Below, piece by piece: positions 15,078 to 21,770 of a stretch of 37,446 nt of DNA. Each line of letters opens with the position of its first letter. The stretch's first letter is position 1. Below the pieces are notes generated by a model, which was not told where the DNA came from, did not search any database, and saw nothing but the letters and a program-made list of their open reading frames with translations. Source of the DNA: Bacillus hominis. GTDB taxonomy: Bacteria > Bacillota > Bacilli > Bacillales > Bacillaceae_G. Both the position numbers and the translations under genes were made by a program. The stretch spans positions 1 through 37,446 of the forward strand of contig NZ_BOQD01000004.1 of NCBI RefSeq assembly GCF_018332515.1. Direction: 5' to 3'.

Positions 15078-15219
15078 TTGACTAAATTCTACCAATTCGT
15101 GTATATTTAAATTAATCATTTAGCAGAATATTCAAGAATATAGCATTTTTTATTTATATTATTTTTTTAATGAATTTCACTAAATGAAAAAAGGAATCGT
15201 TTTTAGGAGGAATTGTGAC
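15078..15219 (+). promoter_or_regulatory. Cold-shock gene promoter and long 5' leader
   Basis: TTGACT (15078-15083), 18 bp, TATATT (15102-15107) is a good sigma-A promoter. It would give an AT-rich leader of about 105 nt before ATG 15220, the usual arrangement for csp mRNAs whose leader is temperature-sensitive. Confidence 0.6.
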
Positions 15220-15417
15220 ATGCAAGGAAAAGTAAAATGGTTTAACAATGAAAAAGGTTTTGGATTTATCGAAATGGAAGGCTCTGAAGATGTATTCGTA
15301 CATTTCTCTGCTATTCAAGGCGACGGCTACAAAGCTTTAGAGGAAGGTCAAGAAGTATCTTTCGACATTACTGAAGGAAACCGCGGACCTCAAGCTGCTA
15401 ACGTAGTAAAACTTTAA
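15220..15417 (+). CDS. Cold-shock protein, CspA family
   Basis: A 65-residue single cold-shock domain that binds single-stranded RNA/DNA and acts as an RNA chaperone. RNP1 (KGFGFIE, residues 13-19) and RNP2 (VFVHF, 26-30) are intact, and the length is that of the family. The start is ATG 15220, nine bases after AGGAGG. A longer in-frame reading from ATG 15184 would cross this site and is rejected. B. cereus has several csp paralogues, and I cannot say which letter this is. Confidence 0.95.
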   Translation: MQGKVKWFNNEKGFGFIEMEGSEDVFVHFSAIQGDGYKALEEGQEVSFDITEGNRGPQAANVVKL

Positions 15418-15430
15418 TCCAACATATGAC

Positions 15431-15458
15431 AGGAGGTTACCTTACTTGGTAACCTCCT
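15431..15458 (+). terminator. Terminator of the cold-shock gene
   Basis: Arms AGGAGGTTACC (15431-15441) and GGTAACCTCCT (15448-15458) pair perfectly and are followed by TTGTTT. Confidence 0.75.
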
Positions 15459-15537
15459 TTGTTTATTCCTTTGTATATTTCCGTTTTACAGAGCAAAAAC
15501 TATGTGAAATGCGCACTATACAAAGGAGGAATTATTA

Positions 15538-15786
15538 ATGGGATCAGAAGTAAATGATTTTGAAGAAGTAAAATTCCGTGTAGAAACTGCACAAAAGATG
15601 GTAGGTTCTGCAACAATTTCAATGGATCCAGACACATTAGAGCATGCTACTACTGCTGTAGAAGCAGCTCGTTCTCAGCTTGAAATTATGAAATCTGTTG
15701 CGGTAGATTTAGATGAGCCATTTCTAATGAATGAGGAAAAGAAATTAAGCAAATGCGAGCAGCAATTACACGAAGCGAAGCATTAA
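15538..15786 (+). CDS. DUF2564 family protein
   Basis: An 82-residue acidic, Ala/Glu-rich, all-helical protein of the DUF2564 type found in Bacillus. It has two long amphipathic helices, about residues 8-22 (VKFRVETAQKMVG) and 33-54 (TLEHATTAVEAARSQLE), then a third near the C-terminus (KKLSKCEQQLHEAKH). The function is unknown. AAAGGAGG lies eight bases before the ATG. It is a single gene that shares a terminator with the convergent zinc-finger gene. Confidence 0.75.
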   Translation: MGSEVNDFEEVKFRVETAQKMVGSATISMDPDTLEHATTAVEAARSQLEIMKSVAVDLDEPFLMNEEKKLSKCEQQLHEAKH

Positions 15787-15787
15787 A

Positions 15788-15819
15788 AAAACATCCAGAG
15801 AAAATTCTCTGGATGTTTT
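15788..15819 (+). terminator. Bidirectional terminator, DUF2564 / zinc-finger genes
   Basis: 15-nt perfect arms (AAAACATCCAGAGAA at 15788-15802 and its complement at 15805-15819), with A and T runs on both sides. Confidence 0.8.
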
Positions 15820-15820
15820 T

Positions 15821-15997
15821 TCATGACAATTGCTCCCCATACTTTTTCAATTTCTCTCCAACCGTACATTGCCGTATACAAAAAGAATGGGCATAGTATT
15901 TACTATGATTTTTCCGATTATGATTCTGTAAGAAACATCCTTCGCAATACGTCTCTAATAAGTCATTTACCTCTGTAATGAGTTGCTTTTTATTCAC
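15821..15997 (-). CDS. Small zinc-finger protein (YpeQ/DUF2602-like)
   Basis: A 58-residue protein starting with GTG at 15997, seven bases after AGAGAGG. Its Cys/His pattern is Cys18, Cys21 (YCEGCFL), His31, His37, Cys40 and Cys44 (HSFCIRQCTVGEKL), a likely zinc-binding module of the zf-C2HCIx2C type. The rest is short basic helices. It starts 12 bp after the stop of the RNase H-like gene, so the two form an operon, as I recall for ypeP-ypeQ in B. subtilis. It might bind nucleic acid or assist the RNase H-like partner, but this is inference. Confidence 0.75.
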   Translation of the reverse strand: MNKKQLITEVNDLLETYCEGCFLQNHNRKNHSKYYAHSFCIRQCTVGEKLKKYGEQLS

Positions 15998-16009
15998 CTT
16001 TGCACCTCT

Positions 16010-16669
16010 CTATTCGGTTATTTCTTTATGACTGTCAATTGCCGTCCCTTCTAATGCTTGCGTTGCTAATTGATGCGCCTCTTTATTTTGTTTTCTAGAT
16101 ATCGGTTCACAAACAAGCTTTAATTTCATTTTCTTCGCTTTTTGTTCAATTTGATCTAAGTAATGATTTAAATGTTCATCATAGCAAGGCCATTCACCAG
16201 CTAATTGCTGCAGTACAACTTGAGAATCTCCCCGAAGTGTAACTGCTTCATATTTAATTCCTAATTCCTCGAGTGTATTCATCCCGTATAATAATGCTGC
16301 ATACTCCGCTTCGTTATTATCATATATGCCTTCTATGTATGCGTTGCGACGAATTCGATAATTTGTATTTCCTTTTTTATAGTATACACATATGCCAACC
16401 CCAGCTTCTTTCGTCTGCACATCATAACCACCATCAAAATAAACTTGAATTTCTTGAGGTTCTTCCTCCACTTGCTTACTCAGTTTTTTCATTTCTTTTA
16501 ATGACCATTCTGCATCCATTTCATCGTAAAATAAAAGTTCTTTCACCCTACCTGTTTTCTCAAAATCCTCCGCGAATTGAAGCACTTCTTCTATGTTCAT
16601 ATAATCTGTTGTTAATTCAGTTTGTAAACCACGCTTCGTTTTATACAGCCAATGTATTTTATATTTCAT
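16010..16669 (-). CDS. RNase H-like protein (YpeP type), one active-site residue changed
   Basis: A 219-residue protein. Residues 1-70 form an extra N-terminal domain, which begins MKYKIHWLYKTKRGL. Residues 73-205 are an RNase HI fold. Three of the four catalytic acids are present: Asp79 (VYFDGGYD), Glu120 (NNEAEYAALLYG) and Asp148 (RGDSQVVLQQL). The fourth, normally NxxADxLA, reads NKEAHQLA with His199. The His may alter metal use or leave the enzyme weak, so cleavage of RNA:DNA hybrids is likely from the fold but not certain. It is co-transcribed with the zinc-finger gene downstream. An intact RNase HI paralogue lies at 18435. Confidence 0.85.
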   Translation of the reverse strand: MKYKIHWLYKTKRGLQTELTTDYMNIEEVLQFAEDFEKTGRVKELLFYDEMDAEWSLKEMKKLSKQVEEEPQEIQVYFDGGYDVQTKEAGVGICVYYKKGNTNYRIRRNAYIEGIYDNNEAEYAALLYGMNTLEELGIKYEAVTLRGDSQVVLQQLAGEWPCYDEHLNHYLDQIEQKAKKMKLKLVCEPISRKQNKEAHQLATQALEGTAIDSHKEITE

Positions 16670-16785
16670 ACTAGATTCCCCTTATAATAAGACTTCTTAT
16701 ATGTAGCCAGCTAATGAAAGCCTCACTTTATTTTATTATATTGTATCAAGAGTCACAGCATTATATTCAATGCGATTACATACAA

Positions 16786-16815
16786 AAAGAGCTATCCCTT
16801 TAGGAATAGCTCTTT
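16786..16815 (-). terminator. Terminator of queT
   Basis: An AAAGAGCTAT-type stem (16786-16797 with 16803-16815, one bulge), with T residues following on the minus strand. The rest of the 16678-16785 gap shows no gene. Confidence 0.65.
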
Positions 16816-16821
16816 CATCTA

Positions 16822-17307
16822 TTACATAAATCTTTCAAATTGTACTCGTTTATTAATCCAGTACATTACAGGCATACCAATTGCCATGACAACAAATTCA
16901 CCAATGGCACATGTTAACCAAGTCAACATAAATGGTAAATCAAATGCAAGATGAAGTTCAATTGCAATCATAAACATTGTAATTGTAAAAATAACTGTAT
17001 TAAAAATCATACGAGCCCAAACACCTTTAATAAAGCGCATAGAAATAATAGTTGCAAGTAGTGCAAGAATTGATTGCCCTACTCCAAATACTAAATCGTA
17101 AGCGATCATTGGTGAGAAAAAGAGATTTGTTAAAAATACACCTAATACAATTCCGTAAATTGCTTTCTTATTGAATACAACGAGATGATTAAACATCTCT
17201 GAAATACGAAACTGTATATTCGTAAAGCCAAATGGCTGAATAAGCATAGAAACAGCAATATATAATGCCGCTAAAATACCATTACCGACTAATGTTCTTA
17301 TATTCAT
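16822..17307 (-). CDS. queT: QueT family queuosine-precursor transporter
   Basis: A 161-residue membrane protein with five or six hydrophobic segments, matching the QueT family of ECF-type substrate-binding (S) components. The early stretch GILAALYIAVSMLIQPFGFTNIQFRISEMFNHLVV (pieces: GILAALYIAVSML, NIQFRISEMFNHLVV) is typical. It should import a queuosine precursor such as preQ0/preQ1 together with a shared energising module encoded elsewhere. The upstream preQ1-I riboswitch supports this strongly. AAGGAG lies eight bases before the ATG and is part of the riboswitch tail. Confidence 0.92.
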   Translation of the reverse strand: MNIRTLVGNGILAALYIAVSMLIQPFGFTNIQFRISEMFNHLVVFNKKAIYGIVLGVFLTNLFFSPMIAYDLVFGVGQSILALLATIISMRFIKGVWARMIFNTVIFTITMFMIAIELHLAFDLPFMLTWLTCAIGEFVVMAIGMPVMYWINKRVQFERFM

Positions 17308-17315
17308 GACAAAAT

Positions 17316-17356
17316 CTCCTTAGTTTTTTTACGTGGGATGGTTTCGAACCACGTTA
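17316..17356 (-). ncRNA. preQ1-I riboswitch
   Basis: Minus-strand order: ACGTGG (P1 5' arm, plus 17349-17354), loop TTCGAAACCAT, CC then CACGT closing P1 (plus 17331-17336), then an A-rich tail ending ACTAA and merging with the ribosome binding site AAGGAG (plus 17316-17321). The GG-TTC...CCC...AAAAAACTAA order is that of the small class I preQ1 aptamer. Ligand binding would lock the tail and hide the ribosome binding site of queT. Confidence 0.88.
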
Positions 17357-17381
17357 TTCGTTTTTTAAGCAACAAGATTAT

Positions 17382-17410
17382 ATTCTACGCAATACACACT
17401 CTTTCGTCAA
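17382..17410 (-). promoter_or_regulatory. Promoter of queT
   Basis: Minus strand TTGACG (plus 17405-17410), 17 bp, TAGAAT (plus 17382-17387). Each box matches the sigma-A consensus at five of six positions. Transcription would start near 17375, some 20 nt before the preQ1 aptamer. Confidence 0.7.
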
Positions 17411-17490
17411 TAGTTTCCTATCATTAACTACCTTTTTTCTTTTAGACAACGTATAATAAAACATATGAAAGTTTTAGGAGGTTTCACTTC

Positions 17491-18363
17491 ATGACAGCAA
17501 CAATTCAAAATGAAAAAGTGATTGTTTCCATTTCTGACAAAGGTGCAGAATTACAAAGCATTCGCTTAAAAGAAGATAACACTGAATATTTATGGCAAGG
17601 CGATTCTACTTATTGGGGGCGCCGCGCACCAATTTTATTCCCAATTGTCGGCCGATTAGTAGATAATACATACTACGTAGATGGCGAACCATATTCTTTA
17701 ACACAACACGGCTTTGCTCGTGATCTTACATTCTCTGTAAAAGAACAAAGTGAAACGAAAATCACTTATATTGTAACTAGTAATGAAGAAACATTAAAAA
17801 AATACCCATACGAATTCGAATTACTCGTTTCTTATGAAGTAGACGAACAAAATATACATGTTACATATGAAGTAAACAATCCTTCTTCAAAAGAGATGTT
17901 CTTTTCAATCGGAGCACACCCTGGATTCAATTTCCCATTAGTAGACGGCGAATCATTTACAGATTATCATCTATCATTTAATGGTTCAGAACGCTTAGAA
18001 ACAAGTGTACTAGAAGGACCTTATCTTTCAAGTAAAAAGCAATTAATCGCTGAAAATACAAATGAATTACCACTTACATACGATTTATTCAAAAATGACG
18101 CACTTATTTTTGAAAATATGAATACGAATGAGATTTCGATTCGCTCACATAAACATAATAAATTTGTAAAAGTAGAATTTGATGGGTTCCCATTTGTCGG
18201 CGTATGGACACCAGGCGAGAACGCACCTTTCTTATGTATTGAGCCTTGGTATGGGATTGCTGATGAAGTAAATCCAGCAAAAGATTTCAAGGAAAAAAAA
18301 GGAATTCAATCTTTACAAGCGAATGAAACATTTACATGTCTTTATAGTATTACAATCGGCTAA
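17491..18363 (+). CDS. Aldose 1-epimerase family protein (LacX-like)
   Basis: A 290-residue soluble protein with the galactose-mutarotase/aldose-1-epimerase beta-sandwich fold. Catalytic-type residues are present: His73 (TQHGFARD), His143 (GAHPGFNFP) and Glu251 (CIEPWYG). It should interconvert alpha and beta anomers of a hexose or hexose phosphate. The short length and the early IRLKEDNTEYLWQGD fit the LacX-like branch. The start has AGGAGG ten bases upstream. No sugar operon surrounds it, so the substrate is open. Confidence 0.9.
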   Translation: MTATIQNEKVIVSISDKGAELQSIRLKEDNTEYLWQGDSTYWGRRAPILFPIVGRLVDNTYYVDGEPYSLTQHGFARDLTFSVKEQSETKITYIVTSNEETLKKYPYEFELLVSYEVDEQNIHVTYEVNNPSSKEMFFSIGAHPGFNFPLVDGESFTDYHLSFNGSERLETSVLEGPYLSSKKQLIAENTNELPLTYDLFKNDALIFENMNTNEISIRSHKHNKFVKVEFDGFPFVGVWTPGENAPFLCIEPWYGIADEVNPAKDFKEKKGIQSLQANETFTCLYSITIG

Positions 18364-18371
18364 GTTACTCT

Positions 18372-18407
18372 ATCCCCTACTTAAAAGGAAACATATAAGT
18401 AGGGGAT
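18372..18407 (+). terminator. Hairpin after the epimerase gene
   Basis: Arms ATCCCCTACTTA (18372-18383) and TAAGTAGGGGAT (18396-18407) pair perfectly. There is no real T-run, so termination may be partial and read through to the RNase HI gene. Confidence 0.5.
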
Positions 18408-18434
18408 CATCTTATCATTTGGAGGTTTCTCATT

Positions 18435-18821
18435 TTGATTGAAGTATATATTGATGGTGCATCAAAAGGAAATCCTGGTCCTTCTGGTGCAGGCGTATTT
18501 ATTAAAGGGGTTCAACCAGCTGTACAATTATCATTGCCCCTTGGGACAATGTCCAATCATGAAGCAGAATACCACGCTTTACTTGCGGCATTAAAATATT
18601 GCACGGAGCATAATTATAACATTGTCTCTTTTCGTACAGATTCGCAACTTGTCGAGCGAGCTGTCGAAAAAGAATACGCAAAAAATAAAATGTTCGCACC
18701 ACTATTAGAGGAAGCACTGCAGTACATAAAAAGTTTCGATCTCTTTTTTATTAAGTGGATTCCAAGTAGTCAAAATAAAGTAGCTGATGAATTAGCTAGA
18801 AAAGCTATCTTACAAAATTAA
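18435..18821 (+). CDS. Ribonuclease HI family protein
   Basis: A 128-residue compact RNase HI that cleaves the RNA strand of RNA:DNA hybrids. All four catalytic acids are visible: Asp7 (YIDGASKGNPG), Glu43 (NHEAEYHALL), Asp69 (RTDSQLVERA) and Asp118 (NKVADELAR). It has no hybrid-binding domain. It starts with TTG at 18435, nine bases after GGAGG. It lies 13 bp before the transporter gene, so the two are probably co-transcribed. Of the two RNase H-like proteins in the window this one looks catalytically complete. Confidence 0.92.
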   Translation: MIEVYIDGASKGNPGPSGAGVFIKGVQPAVQLSLPLGTMSNHEAEYHALLAALKYCTEHNYNIVSFRTDSQLVERAVEKEYAKNKMFAPLLEEALQYIKSFDLFFIKWIPSSQNKVADELARKAILQN

Positions 18822-18834
18822 CGGGGGTATGAGT

Positions 18835-19740
18835 GTGAAAAAAGGGTGGATTGCTCCTCTCGCATTATTATTCGTCTCTTTTATTTGGGGAGCTACGTTT
18901 GTTGTCGTTCAAAATGCTATGTCTTTTGTTGGACCATTTACTTTTAATGCTATTCGCTTTTTATTCGCTGGAATTATTTTATTATTCGTTCAAATTATTT
19001 TCTCTCAAAAAACTTCAAAACAAGACATAAAACATAGTAGTCTTGCTGGGCTAATTGTTGGATTTTTCTTATGTGTTGGGTATTTATTACAGACATTCGG
19101 TTTACTCTATACAACCTCTTCAAAAGCTGGTTTCTTAACAGGACTTAGTATCATTATGGTCCCAATCTTGTCTTTTATCTTTTTAAAACAGCGAGCTACA
19201 GTTTTCATCGTACTTGGTATTGCTGTGGCAACAGCAGGTTTATACTTATTAACCGCTGGTGATTCTTTTCAATTAAACATTGGAGATATACTCGTTCTCG
19301 GTTGCGCTGTCGCTTTCGCTGCCCATATTCTTGTTAACGGTTTCTTTTCTAAGAAAATATCACCTTTATTACTAAGCACTTCTCAAGTATTAGCTGTCGG
19401 TATATTTTCTTCTATTTGTGCTTTTTTATTTGAAGATTGGGAAAAATTATTTTCAGTATCACTATGGACAAACCATTCCTTTTTATTCGCTCTATTTCTA
19501 ACTTCCCTGTTTGCGACAGCAATTGCCTTTTTCATTCAAACATCTGCACAAAAACACACTTCTCCAACGAGAGTAGCCATTATTTTCGCAATGGAGCCTG
19601 TTTTTGCAGCATTAACAGGCGTTCTAGTAGCAAATGAACAGCTTTCTATTTCTGCTGTTATTGGATGTCTATGTATTTTCCTAGGTATGATTTTTGTTGA
19701 ATTACCTTCAAAAACCAAAAAAGAAGCGCGGGCTGCGTGA
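18835..19740 (+). CDS. EamA/DMT family transporter
   Basis: A 301-residue membrane protein with ten hydrophobic segments in two EamA repeats. FIWGATFVVVQNAM in the first helix, YTTSSKAGFLTGLSIIMVPI (about 95-115) and the second-half AIIFAMEPVFAALTGVLVANE are DMT-superfamily signatures. It is a drug/metabolite or amino acid exporter of unknown substrate. The start was chosen at GTG 18835, because GGGGG lies seven bases before it. ATG 18829 is only one base from that site. It is downstream of the RNase HI gene and convergent with the next gene, whose stop is 2 bp away. Confidence 0.88.
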   Translation: MKKGWIAPLALLFVSFIWGATFVVVQNAMSFVGPFTFNAIRFLFAGIILLFVQIIFSQKTSKQDIKHSSLAGLIVGFFLCVGYLLQTFGLLYTTSSKAGFLTGLSIIMVPILSFIFLKQRATVFIVLGIAVATAGLYLLTAGDSFQLNIGDILVLGCAVAFAAHILVNGFFSKKISPLLLSTSQVLAVGIFSSICAFLFEDWEKLFSVSLWTNHSFLFALFLTSLFATAIAFFIQTSAQKHTSPTRVAIIFAMEPVFAALTGVLVANEQLSISAVIGCLCIFLGMIFVELPSKTKKEARAA

Positions 19741-19784
19741 AGTTACGCTTGTAACTTCCGCATAAAAGCCTTAGCGCTTTTTTT
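19739..19784 (+). terminator. Hairpins at the convergent 3' ends
   Basis: GAAGTTAC (19739-19746) and GTAACTTC (19751-19758) form a hairpin spanning both stop codons. Just beyond, AAAAGC (19764-19769) and GCTTTT (19776-19781) with extra T residues form a plus-strand terminator inside the last codons of the minus-strand gene. Confidence 0.5.
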
Positions 19785-20003
19785 ATCTGTAATCTCTTCT
19801 TCTTTCAATCGTTCTAATAATGCAACAAAATAACTACCATCAAACTGTAACTGATGTTTAATCGTCGCCTCTATTGCTGCGTTCACAATTCCATCAGATG
19901 AACCAGTATAGCCTTGTCCGAACATAATAAATCCTTGTGCTTCCTCTGATAATTTAAATCCTTTCGTATGTAAGAATGAAAGATAATCTTCTACTGTTTG
20001 CAT
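19743..20003 (-). CDS. Small conserved hypothetical protein (possibly DUF6123)
   Basis: An 86-residue soluble, mostly helical protein. It reads VEDYLSFLHTKGFKLSEEAQGF, then FGQGYTGSSDGIVNAAIEATI, then FDGSYFVALLERLKEEE. I recall a Bacillus family of this pattern (perhaps DUF6123) but cannot confirm it, and no function is known. AGGTGGG precedes the ATG at a normal distance. It is monocistronic. Confidence 0.7.
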   Translation of the reverse strand: MQTVEDYLSFLHTKGFKLSEEAQGFIMFGQGYTGSSDGIVNAAIEATIKHQLQFDGSYFVALLERLKEEEITDKKSAKAFMRKLQA

Positions 20004-20077
20004 GTTATTCCCACCTACTCAAAAATTCTCCATCTCCTATCATACATGCTTTTATACGCTATGAGAATGAAATTTCT

Positions 20078-20106
20078 TTGACAACTTTGTAAATCAATCG
20101 TCTACT
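20078..20106 (+). promoter_or_regulatory. Candidate promoter of the isochorismatase-type gene
   Basis: TTGACA (20078-20083, a perfect -35), 17 bp, TCTACT (20101-20106, four of six for the -10). The leader to ATG 20186 would be about 70 nt. Confidence 0.45.
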
Positions 20107-20185
20107 TCGCTTGCAATGGAGGATTTCCTTACAATATGAAAGAATATGTAAAGTGGAATTTATTTCATATAAAAGGGGATACAAA

Positions 20186-20746
20186 ATGAAACAAGCACTA
20201 TTAATTATTGATGCGCAACAAGAATTAATTGATGGAAACGAAGAAGAAAATGAAGTGTTCCGTAAAACCGATTTATTAGCTACACTAAATACAGCTGTAC
20301 AGAAAGCAATTGATTCAAATGCCCTTATTGTTTTCGTAAGAGATACTGATGTTGCTTCTGGTAGCGGCGTGGGCTTTGAAGTACATAATCAAATTCAAGT
20401 ACCTCAGTCTGCAATCCTTATTAATAAAGCAGCAACAAATTCATTCTACGGCACTTCTTTACTTGAACTTTTAAAAGAAGAGAAGATTAATCATCTCGTT
20501 ATAGGTGGATGTAAAACAGAACATTGCATTGACACCGCTGTTAGGACGGCAACTGTACAAGGATTTGATGTTACATTAATTAAAAATGGTCATTCAACAA
20601 ATGATTCTAATGTATTATCTGCACAGCAAATTATCGAGCACCATAATAAAACTTTACACGGTCATTATAATGTTGATCATTTTTCAGTTGTTAGAGATGT
20701 CGAGGAAGATCTTTTTCAACCTATTCATGACCAATATCGTGATTAA
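20186..20746 (+). CDS. Isochorismatase family cysteine hydrolase
   Basis: A 186-residue soluble hydrolase with the isochorismatase/nicotinamidase fold. The catalytic triad is visible: Asp9 (LIIDAQQELID), Lys81 (LINKAATNSFYGT) and Cys114 (GGCKTEHCIDTAVR), with the typical non-prolyl cis-peptide region before the Cys. It could be an amidase, such as a nicotinamidase or a related hydrolase; the sequence does not tell which. The start is ATG 20186, six bases after AAGGGGAT. An in-frame ATG at 20111 lacks a ribosome binding site and adds a tail foreign to the family. Confidence 0.9.
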   Translation: MKQALLIIDAQQELIDGNEEENEVFRKTDLLATLNTAVQKAIDSNALIVFVRDTDVASGSGVGFEVHNQIQVPQSAILINKAATNSFYGTSLLELLKEEKINHLVIGGCKTEHCIDTAVRTATVQGFDVTLIKNGHSTNDSNVLSAQQIIEHHNKTLHGHYNVDHFSVVRDVEEDLFQPIHDQYRD

Positions 20747-20754
20747 ATTAACTA

Positions 20755-20787
20755 AAAAAGAATCCTTACGTGAAAAGGATTCTTTTT
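20755..20787 (+). terminator. Bidirectional terminator, isochorismatase / GNAT genes
   Basis: Arms AAAAAGAATCCTT (20755-20767) and AAGGATTCTTTTT (20775-20787) pair perfectly between two convergent genes. Confidence 0.8.
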
Positions 20788-21648
20788 TTATCCAAAAATT
20801 TGCGCTGCAATACTGTATAGTTTTCCATTTCTCCCCAAAAATTGACCGCTATTTTTCATCATAATTGGTGGTGTATGAACCTTTTTAAAACCAACACTCT
20901 CTAAGTCTTTTAGAAAATCGTCCTTTCCTTCTGATACATCCATTCTTAATTTACCATTATGCCCTTTTGCTAAATCATGTACAATTCTCATTGCCATCTC
21001 ATCATTTTTAGCAACGACTGGCCCTATTATTTTATTTTCTGGCGTTTGTATACTCATACCATATGCTAGTACATTTTGTTCTTTATCCTTCAGAACGATA
21101 CACTGCTCACTTTGCATAATTCTTTCCTTTAAAAACTCTCTTCTATTTGTTCCAAATGCATCTTCATCTATTTTTATTATCCCTTCTAAATCACACTCTT
21201 TATAATTCATCATATACTCTTCATTGCCTGCACACGTATAATTCACATTGTAAGAGTTACATATGTATTTAGAAACATAACTAATAGCCCTGAACCCTAG
21301 TTTTTCATATAAGGGCTTCCCCTCATCCGTAGCAATAAGCATAATTGGAACATGAGCTGATACGCTATTCATGCATGAATGCGTTATCGCTTTTCCAATC
21401 CCTTTCCCCTTATAATCCGGATGTACAATCACCATACCGATAGACGCTAATGTCTCCCCATATAATATAATTGCCGCGCTAGCAATAAGTTCCTTTCTCT
21501 CATTCCACACACCGTATACAATGCCTGAATTGAAGATTGTCTCAATTTCTTCTGTATTATAATCCCAGCCAATATAAGAAGATAACACGATAATATCTTC
21601 TATATTTTCTTTTTTAAGATATTCCACTCTCATTCCTAATTCAATCAT
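20788..21648 (-). CDS. GNAT family N-acetyltransferase, two-domain
   Basis: A 286-residue protein. The N-terminal GNAT domain (about 1-140) carries the acetyl-CoA motif VHPDYKGKGIGKAITHSCM. The C-terminal part (about 150-286) looks like the second GNAT-like domain found in YitI-type proteins. It should transfer an acetyl group from acetyl-CoA to an amine, substrate unknown. The start is ATG 21648, seven bases after AAGGAG. It is divergent from the giant gene, with a 122-bp gap between them. Confidence 0.88.
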   Translation of the reverse strand: MIELGMRVEYLKKENIEDIIVLSSYIGWDYNTEEIETIFNSGIVYGVWNERKELIASAAIILYGETLASIGMVIVHPDYKGKGIGKAITHSCMNSVSAHVPIMLIATDEGKPLYEKLGFRAISYVSKYICNSYNVNYTCAGNEEYMMNYKECDLEGIIKIDEDAFGTNRREFLKERIMQSEQCIVLKDKEQNVLAYGMSIQTPENKIIGPVVAKNDEMAMRIVHDLAKGHNGKLRMDVSEGKDDFLKDLESVGFKKVHTPPIMMKNSGQFLGRNGKLYSIAAQIFG

Positions 21649-21725
21649 TCTCCATCTCCTTATCTAGACGTTTGAATCATTCTTTACGAATCAACTCGTA
21701 CATGTTTCTCTTCATCGTTCGTACA

Positions 21726-21770
21726 CATATCCTATTTTGACCAAGACTATAATGTAAATGAGGTGACAAC
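21726..21770 (+). promoter_or_regulatory. Upstream region of the giant gene
   Basis: GAGGTGA four bases before ATG 21771 is the ribosome binding site. CATATCCTA (21726-21734) resembles the -10 element CATAnnnTA of mother-cell sporulation sigma factors (E/K), about 37 bp before the ATG. I see no good -35 partner. A TATAAT at 21748-21753 is too close to the start codon to be used easily. Confidence 0.3.

Noticed and set aside
14547-15110. 187-codon plus-strand frame opposite the YcgG-type gene
   Set aside because: Antisense shadow of a well-supported gene. It has no ribosome binding site, and its composition (Leu, Ile, Asn, His) is typical of non-coding frames.
15184-15219. Upstream ATG of the cold-shock protein
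   Set aside because: It would translate through the AGGAGG site and adds residues absent from the CspA family.
16273-16674. 133-codon plus-strand frame opposite the RNase H-like gene
   Set aside because: Shadow frame without a start signal, rich in His, Ser and Leu.
20111-20185. Extended start of the isochorismatase-type protein
   Set aside because: No ribosome binding site at 20111, and the family begins at the strand containing Asp9 of the 20186 reading.
21748-21753. TATAAT as the -10 box of the giant gene
   Set aside because: It ends 17 bp before the ATG, leaving almost no leader before the ribosome binding site, and has no -35 partner at the right spacing.
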